DNA from: Agromyces sp. S2-1-8
Lineage (GTDB): Bacteria; Actinomycetota; Actinomycetes; Actinomycetales; Microbacteriaceae
Assembly (NCBI RefSeq): GCF_021129215.1
Contig: NZ_JAJOLP010000001.1
Coordinates: forward strand, 3,658,001-3,722,000
Direction: 5' to 3'
Length of the DNA: 64,000 nt
The position numbers and the translations under genes are program-made. The notes below the pieces were generated by a model. The model did no database searches and was not told where the DNA came from. It was given only the letters and a program-made list of their open reading frames with translations. Below are positions 36,298 to 45,600 of this stretch, in pieces (position 1 is the first letter of the stretch; each line of letters starts with the position of its first letter).

Positions 36298-37626
36298 ATG
36301 CTTGCACGATCATCCGTTAGCAGCCGCGGAGCTGCGGTCCGCGACATCCAGCGCCGCGCACCGCTTTCCGCCGACTTCTCGCGCCTGTGGGTCGCGCAGG
36401 GCGCCGGCGTCGCCGCCGCGCAGGTCGCCGAGCTCGCGCTGCCGCTGCTCGCCGTGCTCATGCTGAACGCATCCGCGCTCGAGCTCGGCCTGCTCGGCGT
36501 CGCACGCTGGCTGCCGTTCCTGCTGCTCGCACTCCCCCTCGGCGTGCTCGTCGACCGGCACCGGCGGCGCCCGATGATCGTCATCTCCGACTGGGGCCGT
36601 GCGGCCCTGACCGTCGCGATCATCGCCTTGGCCGTCGCCGGCGTGCTGACGACGCCCGCGCTGCTGCTGCTCGCCGCGGCGATCGGCTGCTTCACCGTGC
36701 TGTTCGAGGTGTCGTACCAGTCGATCGTGCCGAGCGTCGTGCCGCCGTCGGGGCTCGAGCGCGCGAACTCCCGCCTCGCGGCGACCGCGGCCGCCGTGCA
36801 GGTGGGCGGGCCGGGCCTCGGCGGCATGCTCGTGCAGCTCATCTCCGCCCCGCTCGCCCTGCTCGTCACGGCCGTCGGCTACGTCGTCTCGGCGGTCTCG
36901 GTCACCGGCATCCGCGCGCCCGAGTCGCCGTCGACCAGCCGCGCCGGGTTCGCCACCGAGCTGCGCGAGGGCATGTCGTACGTGCGTCGCGACAAGTACC
37001 TCGTCGCCAACCTCGGCTTCTCGGCGCTCTACAACCCGTTCATCCAGTGGGTCATGGTGCTGTTCCTGCTGCACGCCGTCGAGCAGCTCGGCCTCGATGC
37101 CTTCCAGGTCGGCCTCATCCTCGCGATCGGCGCGACCGGCGCACTGGCCGGGTCGCTGCTCGCGGGGCCGCTCGTGCGACGGTTCGGGGCGGGCCGCCCC
37201 ATCCTGTGGACCGCGGTCGCCGAGTGCTTCGTGCTGCTCCTGCTTCCGGTCGCGGATGCCTCGTGGGGAGCGCCGACGCTCGTGATCGTGCTCGGCCTCG
37301 TGTTCGCGGTGGGCGACGCCGGTGCGACGCTGTCGAGCGTCATCCTCATCACCATCCGCCAGCTGCGCACCCCCGACCACCTGCTCGGCCGGGTGAACGC
37401 GAGCATGCGCTGGGTCTCGTACGGCACGATCGCGTTCGGCGCCGCCGCGGGCGGCATCGTCGGTGAGCTCGTCGGCACGCAGCTCGGCATCCTGATCGGC
37501 GTGCTGCTCACCTTCTCGGCCGTGATCTGGGTCGCGCTCGGACCGCTGCCGCGCGTCGGCGACCCGACCGACCTCGCGATCGCCGAGCGGCGCGAGCAGG
37601 AGGCATCCGCCCTCGCCGCCGGGTGA
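36298..37626 (+). CDS. MFS exporter (MFS_3/EntS-like)
   Basis: 442 residues with twelve predicted membrane helices. LPLGVLVDRHRRRPMIVISD is the conserved loop 2-3 motif of the major facilitator superfamily, and PDHLLGRVNASMRWVSYGTI in the second half is typical of the MFS_3 group that includes enterobactin exporter EntS and multidrug exporters. The ATG at 36298 follows an AT-rich stretch shared with the divergent CGNR regulator, which is the likely controller. Substrate unknown. Confidence 0.92.
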   Translation: MLARSSVSSRGAAVRDIQRRAPLSADFSRLWVAQGAGVAAAQVAELALPLLAVLMLNASALELGLLGVARWLPFLLLALPLGVLVDRHRRRPMIVISDWGRAALTVAIIALAVAGVLTTPALLLLAAAIGCFTVLFEVSYQSIVPSVVPPSGLERANSRLAATAAAVQVGGPGLGGMLVQLISAPLALLVTAVGYVVSAVSVTGIRAPESPSTSRAGFATELREGMSYVRRDKYLVANLGFSALYNPFIQWVMVLFLLHAVEQLGLDAFQVGLILAIGATGALAGSLLAGPLVRRFGAGRPILWTAVAECFVLLLLPVADASWGAPTLVIVLGLVFAVGDAGATLSSVILITIRQLRTPDHLLGRVNASMRWVSYGTIAFGAAAGGIVGELVGTQLGILIGVLLTFSAVIWVALGPLPRVGDPTDLAIAERREQEASALAAG

Positions 37627-37650
37627 GGAGCGGGCGGGCGCCGGCCCTGC

Positions 37651-39042
37651 TCAACCGGCCGGGGCGCGCCGCTGCGCGCGTCGATCGCGCTTCGAGCGCC
37701 GACGCTGTTCGGCGAGCCGGCGGGCCGCGAGCGACGACTGGTCGGGGTCGCCCGGCGAGAGGGCGGCGCGCAGCAGGTTGCGCTCGCGGGCGGCGGCACG
37801 CAGGTCGGCCATGCCGACCCACGTCGCAAGCACCGGCGCGGCCACGACCACGGCGACCGCGAGCGCGACGCCGGGGCGGGCGGTCCCGAGGTCCGTTCCG
37901 GCGAGCCCCGCGATCACGAAGAGCGCGAGCGGCATGATCGCGGCGACGATCGCCGACGACGCCCAGCGCCCGGCGCGCGGATCGAGCAGGAGCGCGTCGG
38001 CCACCTCCTCGGGGGCACGCCTCGGGCCGCCGTCGGCGACCCAGCGCACCGCGGCCAGTTCGACGCGGCGCATCATCGCGAGCCGGGCGATGCCGAGGGC
38101 GGCCGTGATCACGAGCACACCGGCGATCGCGACGCCGCCCCAGAGGCTCAGCCCGTCGATGAACCGCTCGACCGGTTCGTCGAAGTAGCGTTCGTCGCAG
38201 CGCTTGCACGGCTGCCGCAGCCAGACGGAGACGAACCAGATCGCCCCGACGGCGAAGAGCGCGCACACGGCGATGACGAGCGCGCGGTCGACGCGTTCGA
38301 AGAACCCAGGGTGCAGCAGCGCGGGCGGGTCTGCGACCGGGGATGCCTCGCGCCGACGCTCCTCGGCGAGGTCGGCGGCGACGACCGAGCGCGCCCAGCC
38401 CACCTCGAGCTCGGCACGGCGGGCCTCCTGCCCCTCCTCGACGCCGAGCAGCAGCGACCGCACCACGAGCCATGCGACCACCAGTGCCGCGCTGACGCCG
38501 ACGACCGTCCACACGACGGGGGTTCGTCCCTCGTCGTCGACGAGCGCGAACAGCAGGCAGAATCCGCCGACGGCCATGGTGATCACCGCGACGGCCAGCA
38601 CCGCACGGCGGAGGTGCCGGGCCGGAAGGATCGCGAGTCGGCCGCGATGCGCCGCCGACGGCACCTGACCGGGATTCGCGGTCACGTGGTGTTCGAGCAG
38701 CCGCAGCGCCGTCGCGGCATCGAGGGCTCCGAGCAGTGGGATCGCGAGCGCCAGCACCGCGGCGAGTCCGAAGAGCGGCAGCACCGTCGCGCGGAGGAAC
38801 TCGTCGAACTCGAGGGCGCGCGACAGGTCGCCCAGCGCTTCGTCGCCGACGATCGCGGCGACGAGCAGCAGCAGCCACGTCGCACCGGCACCGACCGCGA
38901 AGGCGTTCACGAGGCCGACCGCGGTGCGGGCGAAGGCCGACGCGCGCGTCTCGGGCACCTCGACGAACCTGAGGTCGCGCAGTTCGCGCCCGGCGCGGGC
39001 GCGCTGGGCGCGGCGTCGCACGGTGCGGTCCCTTGCGGTCAT
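37651..39042 (-). CDS. Polytopic membrane protein of unknown function
   Basis: 463 residues with about nine membrane helices separated by charged cytosolic loops. A CKRCDE cysteine pair follows the fifth to sixth helix, and an Arg-rich tail ends the protein. No family is recognised. The ATG at 39042 is 7 bases after a TAGCCT box, so it is likely leaderless. The gene is downstream of the MarR gene by 10 bases but on its own promoter, so operon membership is unclear. Confidence 0.8.
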   Translation of the reverse strand: MTARDRTVRRRAQRARAGRELRDLRFVEVPETRASAFARTAVGLVNAFAVGAGATWLLLLVAAIVGDEALGDLSRALEFDEFLRATVLPLFGLAAVLALAIPLLGALDAATALRLLEHHVTANPGQVPSAAHRGRLAILPARHLRRAVLAVAVITMAVGGFCLLFALVDDEGRTPVVWTVVGVSAALVVAWLVVRSLLLGVEEGQEARRAELEVGWARSVVAADLAEERRREASPVADPPALLHPGFFERVDRALVIAVCALFAVGAIWFVSVWLRQPCKRCDERYFDEPVERFIDGLSLWGGVAIAGVLVITAALGIARLAMMRRVELAAVRWVADGGPRRAPEEVADALLLDPRAGRWASSAIVAAIMPLALFVIAGLAGTDLGTARPGVALAVAVVVAAPVLATWVGMADLRAAARERNLLRAALSPGDPDQSSLAARRLAEQRRRSKRDRRAQRRAPAG

Positions 39043-39052
39043 GCCCGTCAGG

Positions 39053-39511
39053 CTATCGGCTGCGGATCGGCGCGCTCGGGTCGATGGCGGCGAGCGCCGC
39101 CTCGAGCGCCTCGGCGAGCGCGTGCACGCCGTCGGCGCCGGCGGGCGCGAACTCGCGGTCGATCGCCGGCAGGTAGGCCTTCGCCCCGTCGAGGAAGCGC
39201 CGACGCCCCGCGGCGGTGAGCACGGCGTAGGCGGAGCGCCGGTCGTCGGGGTTCGCCTCGCGGGCGACGAGCCCCGCGTCGACGAGGTCGTCGACGAGCC
39301 GGCTCACGCGGGTGCGGCTCAGCACGACCCGCTCGCCCAGCTGGCCCATCGTGAGCGGCCCGCCCTCGTCGTGCAGTTCGAGCAGCACGTCGTACCAGCT
39401 GAGCGGCAGGCCGCCCTCGGTCGCGACCGCCCGCTCGAGCCGGGGCAGCACGGCGGCGTGCAGGCGCAGCAGGGACTCCCAGGCGCGTTCGGCATCACTC
39501 GGCTTGCTCAT
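39053..39511 (-). CDS. MarR-family transcriptional regulator
   Basis: 152 residues. The winged helix reads LTMGQLGERVVLSRTRVSRL, then VDDLVDAGLVAREANPDDRR, with the beta-hairpin wing residues NPDDRRSAYAVLT typical of MarR. The ATG at 39511 is 7 bases after a TAGGGT box (39519-39524) and is likely leaderless. It is divergent from the azoreductase gene across 96 bases with two mirrored TGTGC-type elements. MarR regulators next to azoreductases usually respond to quinones or electrophiles. Confidence 0.92.
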   Translation of the reverse strand: MSKPSDAERAWESLLRLHAAVLPRLERAVATEGGLPLSWYDVLLELHDEGGPLTMGQLGERVVLSRTRVSRLVDDLVDAGLVAREANPDDRRSAYAVLTAAGRRRFLDGAKAYLPAIDREFAPAGADGVHALAEALEAALAAIDPSAPIRSR

Positions 39512-39526
39512 GTCCCGAACCCTACC

Positions 39527-39590
39527 ACTTGCGTGCGTGCGCACACATATGCCAGACTCGCCCTCGTCGATTTATGTGCGCTTGCACACA
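39527..39590. promoter_or_regulatory. Two mirrored MarR-type sites
   Basis: The first site is centred on GTGCGCAC (39537-39544) within ACTTGCGTGCGTGCGCACA. The second is TGTGC-GCTT-GCACA (39575-39588). The second copy reads as a similar motif in opposite orientation, so each divergent promoter has one copy near it. Confidence 0.55.
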
Positions 39591-39607
39591 CTTGAAAGGA
39601 TCGAGCC

Positions 39608-40261
39608 ATGACCACGCTCCTGCACATCTCCGCTTCGCCTCGTGGTGAGGCCTCGCACTCGCTCGCCATCGCCCGGAGCTTCGTCGAGTCGTTCGCGGAG
39701 GTCTCGCCCGAGGCATCCGTCTCGCACTGGGACCTCTGGGACGGGTCATTGCCCGCCTTCGGCCCCGACGGGGCCGGCGCCAAGATGCGGGTGTTCGCGG
39801 GCGACGAGCCCGAGGGCGCCGAGGAGATCGCCTGGCACCGCGCGCGCCTCGCGTTCGAGCGCTTCGCCGCCGCCGACCTCTACCTGTTCAGCCTGCCGAT
39901 GTGGAACTCGGGCGTGCCGTACATCGCGAAGCAGTTCATCGACGTCGTGAGCCAGCCGGGCTGGGTGTTCGGCTTCGACGGCGAGACGGGGTACTCGGGC
40001 CTGCTCGAGGGCAAGCGCGCCGCAGTCGTCTACTCGAGCGCGGTCTACGGCGAGGGCCGTCCGCCGTCGTTCGGCGCCGACTTCCAGCAGCCGTTCTTCG
40101 ACGGCTGGCTGCGCTGGGCGGGCGTGAGCGAGATCGACTCGATCGAGTTCCGTCCGAACCTCGCGATCGCCGACGCCGAGCCGGGTCGCCTCGCCGCGCA
40201 CGCCGAAGCGCGGCGGCTGGGTGCCGAGTTCGGGCGCGACGCCCGGGCCGCGGCGGCCTGA
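39608..40261 (+). CDS. FMN-dependent NAD(P)H:quinone/azo oxidoreductase (AzoR-like)
   Basis: 217 residues with a flavodoxin-like fold: LLHISASPRGEASHSLAIAR is the FMN phosphate loop, YLFSLPMWNSGVPYIAKQFI contains the conserved MWNxxxP of AzoR, and FGFDGETGYSGLLEGKRAAV follows. AzoR enzymes reduce quinones and azo compounds by two electrons, protecting against quinone and electrophile stress. The ATG has AAAGGA before it. The divergent MarR gene is the likely sensor and repressor. Confidence 0.93.
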   Translation: MTTLLHISASPRGEASHSLAIARSFVESFAEVSPEASVSHWDLWDGSLPAFGPDGAGAKMRVFAGDEPEGAEEIAWHRARLAFERFAAADLYLFSLPMWNSGVPYIAKQFIDVVSQPGWVFGFDGETGYSGLLEGKRAAVVYSSAVYGEGRPPSFGADFQQPFFDGWLRWAGVSEIDSIEFRPNLAIADAEPGRLAAHAEARRLGAEFGRDARAAAA

Positions 40262-40332
40262 CGCGCCACGCGCGAGGCATTCGGGGGTTCACCCGATACC
40301 GCCCGCCCGCGCGGGTCCGCTTGGCTCGAGGC

Positions 40333-40899
40333 ATGTCTCTCGTCACGTTCCTGCGCGGGTGGGCGGCGGTCGCCGTCGGCTGCCTGCCGCTCTTCGCCCT
40401 CATGCTCCTCCCCCAGCTCATGCGCAGTCGCGCGGGCAGCGAGTCGCTGCTGATGGTGGGGATGCTGCTGCTCGTCGCCCTGCTCGCCGCCGCGATCGTG
40501 TTCGCGCCCGTGTTGAACGCGATCGCCGCACCGGTGGCCGGCACATGGGAGCCGCGCACCGCGCTGCGATCCGCCCGCGAGGTCTGGCGTCGCCGCACCG
40601 GGCAGGCGTGGCTCGCGTTCGGACTGCTCGTGCTCGTCTACGGCGCGGGCCAGGCGGCCGGCTACCTCGTCGGCGAGGCGGTGCCGTACGTGCACGACAA
40701 CCCGGCGGCCGCGACCGATCCGACCGCCCCGCTGTGGATCATCGACTACCCGGCCTACGCACTGCAGGCCGTCGTGCTCTACGCCGTCACGACGGTCGCG
40801 ATCGCGCTGTACGCGGCTCGCCTGCGCTCGCTCGCGCTCGGCCGTTCGGCGCCTTGGGCGGACGGCGCCCCACGTGGCGCCGGTGTCGCCGCCGACTGA
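40333..40899 (+). CDS. Membrane protein of unknown function
   Basis: 188 residues, with four membrane helices (about 10-28, 40-62, 95-118, 140-165) and a loop containing HDNPAAATDPTAPLWIID. No family is recognised. The ATG at 40333 is chosen because the hydrophobic N-terminus starts there; upstream the frame runs antisense-like through the azoreductase gene. It follows that gene by 71 bases and may share its transcript. Confidence 0.78.
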   Translation: MSLVTFLRGWAAVAVGCLPLFALMLLPQLMRSRAGSESLLMVGMLLLVALLAAAIVFAPVLNAIAAPVAGTWEPRTALRSAREVWRRRTGQAWLAFGLLVLVYGAGQAAGYLVGEAVPYVHDNPAAATDPTAPLWIIDYPAYALQAVVLYAVTTVAIALYAARLRSLALGRSAPWADGAPRGAGVAAD

Positions 40900-41024
40900 C
40901 CGACGCCGGTACCGGTCGCGCTTCACGGCAAGGTCGGTTGCGCCTCATCGCGAGACGCAAGCGACGTTGCTGGATCGGAGACCCACGCGAGTTTCCGACA
41001 CGCGTTCGTCGCTTCGCGCCTCGG

Positions 41025-41453
41025 TCATTCGGCGGCAGGCGGCGCGTACACCGCGAGGCGCTCGCGCAGCGATCCCGCGTGCAGCTCGAAGAGGTGCCCG
41101 TCGTCGTCGTAGAAGTAGACCGACTCGCCCTCGCCGTCGACGCGCGACCGCGGCGGGCGCACGTCGAGGCCGAGCCCCGTGACCGTCTTGCGAAGCGCGG
41201 GCAGGTCGGCGCGCTCGACCTGGAATGCGACGTGGTTGTAACTGCGCGGCAGCCCGCCGTCGCCGAGCATCGTCGCCACCCAGGTCGCGGCGTCGCCCTC
41301 GCCGACGAGGAAGAACCGCTCCTCCGACAGCGAGAAGGTGTCGCGGCCGCTGTCGTAGACGCGCATCGCGCCGAGCACCTCGGTGAGGATGCGCTCCATG
41401 CGGTCGAGGTCGCGCACGATGAACGTCACATGGCTGAGTCCGCTGCTGGTCAC
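41025..41453 (-). CDS. fosX: FosX-type fosfomycin hydrolase
   Basis: 142 residues, normal length for FosX. The VOC fold carries metal ligands His8 (LSHVTFI), His74 (SYNHVAFQV) and Glu123 (DGHLFELHAG), and Glu45 in SEERFFLVG corresponds to the general base Glu44 of Listeria FosX. Other FosX residues are also kept (YDSGRDTFSLS, YFYDDDGH). FosX opens the epoxide of fosfomycin with water and Mn2+, without glutathione or bacillithiol. The GTG start at 41453 lies 6 bases after a TAGCCT box, consistent with leaderless expression. It is divergent from a methyltransferase gene. The resistance function is inferred, not tested. Confidence 0.9.
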   Translation of the reverse strand: MTSSGLSHVTFIVRDLDRMERILTEVLGAMRVYDSGRDTFSLSEERFFLVGEGDAATWVATMLGDGGLPRSYNHVAFQVERADLPALRKTVTGLGLDVRPPRSRVDGEGESVYFYDDDGHLFELHAGSLRERLAVYAPPAAE

Positions 41454-41596
41454 CGGGTCAGGCTACGCGAGGCGCACCGCGCCCTTCGAGGCAACCTGCC
41501 GCCCCGAGCCCGATCTCCGTGCGCGCACGGATGCGGCGACGTCGCACCGCGCCGACACTCGCTCCTGTTGTCATCACCCGACCGAAGGAGCCCCCG

Positions 41597-42451
41597 ATGA
41601 CCGAATCGAACCCGACCACCTCCGCCGGCATCGGCAGTGATGCCGACCGCGAACTCAAGTCCCGGCACCGCAGCATGTGGGCGTCGGGCGACTACCCGGC
41701 GGTCGCCGCCGACCTCGTCTGGCCGCTCGGCGCGAAGCTCGTCGACGCGACGGGCGTGAACGCGGGCGACCGCGTGCTCGACATCGCGGCGGGAACCGGA
41801 AGCGCCGCCATCCGGGCCGCCGAACAGGGCGCCGTCGTCGTCGCGAGCGACCTCGTGCCCGAACTCTTCGAGGCGGGCCGCCGCAACGCGGCCGACGCCG
41901 GCGTCGAGCTCGAATGGGTCGAGGCCGACGCCGAACGGCTGCCGTTCGACGACGCCGCCTTCGACGCGGCGATCTCGGCCATCGGCGTCATGTTCGCGCC
42001 CCACCACGAGGCGGCGGCGGGCGAACTGCTGCGCGTCGTGCGCCCCGGCGGCCGCGTCGGCGTGCTCAGCTGGACGCCCGAGGGGTTCATCGGCCGCATG
42101 TTCCGGGCGATGAAGCCGTTCGCGGCGCCACTGCCCCCGGGCGCGCAGCCCGCCCCGCTCTGGGGCGACGAGTCGCACGTGCGCGGACTGCTCGGCGACG
42201 CCGTCGACGGCGTCGAGGTGCAGCGCGACTCGGTCGCGATCGACCGCTTCGCCACGGGCGCCGAGTTCCGCGACTACTTCAAGGCCAACTACGGCCCGAC
42301 GATCGCGGTCTACCGCCGTATCGCCGACGACGCCGACGCGGTGCGGGCGCTCGACGACGCGCTCGCGGCGCTCGGCGACACGCAGTTGAAGAGCGACGGC
42401 GACGGCACGATGCGCTGGGAGTACCTGGTCGTCACGGCGACCCGTCGCTGA
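41597..42451 (+). CDS. SAM-dependent class I methyltransferase
   Basis: 284 residues. Motif I reads GDRVLDIAAGTGSAAIRAAE, followed by VVASDLVPEL (acidic end of strand 2), VEADAERLPFDDAAFDAAIS (motif II-III) and LLRVVRPGGRVGVLSWTPEG. This is the UbiE/Methyltransf_11 style. The ATG has AAGGAG at 6 bases, an ideal ribosome binding site. Target unknown; its divergence from fosX may be coincidence. Confidence 0.92.
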   Translation: MTESNPTTSAGIGSDADRELKSRHRSMWASGDYPAVAADLVWPLGAKLVDATGVNAGDRVLDIAAGTGSAAIRAAEQGAVVVASDLVPELFEAGRRNAADAGVELEWVEADAERLPFDDAAFDAAISAIGVMFAPHHEAAAGELLRVVRPGGRVGVLSWTPEGFIGRMFRAMKPFAAPLPPGAQPAPLWGDESHVRGLLGDAVDGVEVQRDSVAIDRFATGAEFRDYFKANYGPTIAVYRRIADDADAVRALDDALAALGDTQLKSDGDGTMRWEYLVVTATRR

Positions 42452-42464
42452 CCTGCTCGTCCGG

Positions 42465-42545
42465 TTTCGAGACGCTTCGCCGCTCCGCGTCGGCGCTTCT
42501 CAACCAGCGGAGTCGCTCCGCGTCGGCGTCACTCGACCAGCGCAG
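42465..42545. repeat. Degenerate palindromic-repeat-like sequence
   Basis: Direct near-copies of CGCTTCGCCGCTCCGCGTCG and GTCGCTCCGCGTCGGCGTCA, each followed by CTCAACCAGCG or CTCGACCAGCG, resemble half of the palindromic element at 51126-51197. It lies in the 3-prime intergenic gap of the methyltransferase gene. Confidence 0.5.
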
Positions 42546-42561
42546 CGACGAGCACCTCCGC

Positions 42562-42595
42562 CCCCGTGAGCCGTGTTCCCAACCGGCTCACGGGG
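42562..42595. terminator. Terminator between converging genes
   Basis: CCCCGTGAGCCG-N10-CGGCTCACGGGG is a perfect 12-base stem between the methyltransferase gene and the long secreted-protein gene that converge here. It can serve both. Confidence 0.85.
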
Positions 42596-42655
42596 TTGCT
42601 CCCGTCTCGGCTCGTCGGGCGCCGGCCTCGTCCGGCCACCCGAGGCAGAAGGTCA

Positions 42656-45600
42656 TCATTGCGCGGTGCAGCTCGTGAAACCGGTCGTCGCCGGTGCGAG
42701 CAGTGTTCCGTTGACGCCGATGCTGCCCGACGCGCTCGCGTTCAGTCCGTTGACGTAGTTCTCGACCCCGGGTGTCCCGGTCACTCCGGCCGGCAGCCCG
42801 TCGATGCCGAAATCGTTCGTCGTGGGGCTCGTCGAGTTCTTGGCGAGGTGGATGCCGGGAGCGACCACGCCCCCTGTGCTGGTGCCGCCCTTGGTGGTGT
42901 TGCCCGAGATCTTCACGCAGAGTCGGGCGTCGTCCGACGCCGTCGCGCCCGACTCGGTCCGGATTCCACCGTACCCGCCCCCGGTCGGGGCCTGCACGGT
43001 GTTGTTGAGGATCTGGGCGGTGACTGCTGAGACGCCATACGCGTCGACTCGCACACCTGGTCCGCTGGTCGCGCCGACGTTGTTGTTCGTCATGCGCGCC
43101 GCGAGCGTCGCGCCGACGTTCTCGAACGACAACGCCGTCGCACTGATGCCGGCGCACCCGCCCGTGTTGCCCGCTGCGATGACGTTGGCATCGAATTCGG
43201 CGGTGACGTTCATGGGCCCGCCCGCCCGCAGGCCGATCCCGTCGCAGTCGAGGTGACGGATCGGCTCCGCGATCGTGCCGTTCTCCGAGACGTCGAGGTT
43301 GCCGTCACCGGCACCGAGCAGCTGGACGTCGACGAATCGATCGGGCTGGTGCTCGAGCCCGCCGGCACCCCCGTCCATTCGGTTGCCGGTGATCGCGATG
43401 ACGTTCGTCGAGTTGCCCGGCGTGCCGAGCACCGCTTCCGTCGGGCCGTTCTGGTTTCCACCGACCACGCGAACACCGTATCCGTCGCGGAAGTCGGTGA
43501 TCACGTTGCCCGAGATCGTCGCCTTCGTGATCGTCGCCGCACCGACGGAACTGCCGGTCGCCGACACGAACACGGCCGAGCCCGGCGTGAGTTCGTCGCC
43601 GGAGTCCGCGATGCGGTTGCCGCTGATCGTCGCCCCGGAGATGGTGCCCCCGCGGTTGGCGATCGAGATGCCGGATGCCTCGTTCGAGGTGAGCACGTTG
43701 TTCGAGATGTCGACCGCGCCCGAGAGGTTCACCAGGTTCGCCCCGTCGAACGCGATGCCGTCTTCGCCGTCGCCGTCGCCTGCGCCGGTGACGGTGCCGT
43801 TCGTGAACGAGAACCCGTCCACGCTGGCGCCCCAGACGCCGTCGCCGGCGCTGTTCTCGATGCGCATGTTGCGGAGCGAGGCATCGACCGTGTTCTGCAG
43901 CGAGATGCCGTGGCCCGTGGCGGCCGCGATCGTGCCGCCCGAGGCATCCCCACCCTGAATCGTGCTGCCGCCGCCGGTGACGTGCAGGCCGCCCGCCGAG
44001 CCCGTGCCGGCGAGCACGATGCCCGAGGTCGCCCCGTTCGACGAGATGCGCTCGAACGTGACGTCGTCGGCCCCGATGCCGGTCAGCGCGATGGAGAGCG
44101 CGGTGCCGGTCGTGCTCGCGAGCTTGTTCCCCGTGCCGGTGACGACGATGGTGCCCGAGGTGGAGACGTCCAGCGCTCGGCCGCTCGTCGTGGTGACGTC
44201 GAGGCCGCCGCCCGTGATCGAGAGGCTGTGCCCGCTGGAGGATCCGAACTCGATTCCGTCGACGGCGCCGGTCTCGAGGTGCTTCGACGGGCCGGACAGC
44301 ACGGTGGCGCCGCCGGTGTTGTTCGCGACGATGATGCCGCCGCCCGCGTCGCTGCCGTCGGTGATCGAGCCCGAGAGCGTGACGGTGCCGCCGGTGCGGC
44401 TCTGGATGTCGACGCTCGCGGTCGCCGGGCCGTCGGTGATCGAGCCGCCGTAGGAGATGTCGCCGTTGCCGCCGCGCACGCGGAACTGGGTGAGACCGGA
44501 CCCGCCGCCCGAGAGCTCACCGGTCGCCGCCGAGAACGTGCCCGCGCCGATCTGGTCGATGTTGATGCCGTACACGCCGCTCTTCGTCGCGGTCACCTCG
44601 TCGAACGAGAGGTTCGAGCCCGACGAAGCGCCGACGTGGACGGCCGGACTGTTGGTCGCGACGATCTTCGCGGTCGCGCTCGCGGGCACGGTCACCGGGC
44701 CGGTCAGGCTGAGGCTGAATGCCGCTTGGCCCGTGCCGTTCGTGCGGATGTCGAGGTCGCCGAACGTGAGGGCGCCGGTCGTCTGCTGCAGGTTGACGCC
44801 GCCGCCGTTGGGCACACCGGCGGTGACGACCTGGTCGATCTGGCTTCCTTCGAGATTGCAGAGTCGCGCGAGGAAGGTCCACCCGGTCCCCGTGGTGCGG
44901 ATCTTGACAGTCGATGCCGGGTCGAACACGACCTTCGGGGTGGAGTCGACGAACACGCCGAAGCCGACGACGTCGACCTCGAGGTCGCCGATCAGGTTCG
45001 TGCCGGTCATGCCCTGCAGCGCGAGTGCGATACCCCCTTCGACGGTGTCGACGATGCGCACGTCGTCGATGGTCGCGTCACCGCCCGGGTCGCCTGCGAT
45101 GTCGACGACGCCGATGCCGCCGCCCGCAGTCGTGGGGTGCACCTCGATCCCGGCGATGCGGTTGCCGACGCCGAGTCCGACGACGTACATCCCCGAGGCC
45201 ATGGTGATCGTCGGCCGCTTCGCCGGGTCGCCGGTGTGCAGGGTGCGGCCGCCGACGACGAGGTCGGATGCCTCGCCGATGAGCTGCTGGTCGTCGTCGA
45301 GCGCGATCGCCGTCGAGTACCCGGTCGTGGTGCCGTCGCCGTCGAACACGAAGATGTCGTCGCCCGCGCTGCTCGCCGCCGCGGCCTGCGCGATCGTGTC
45401 GAACGGCCGGCTCACGTTGCCGCTGTTGCCGTCGGCGGCGTTGTCGACGTACCAGACGCAGTCGCTGATGGCGATGGTCACGTGCCCGGTGTCGGTGAGC
45501 GTGCCGTCGGTGACGGCGTACTCGAACCCGTCGGTGGTGGCGGTGCAGCCGTCGGGCGGCAGGTAGGCGACGTCGCCGTCGGCCTCGATGTAGACGGTGC

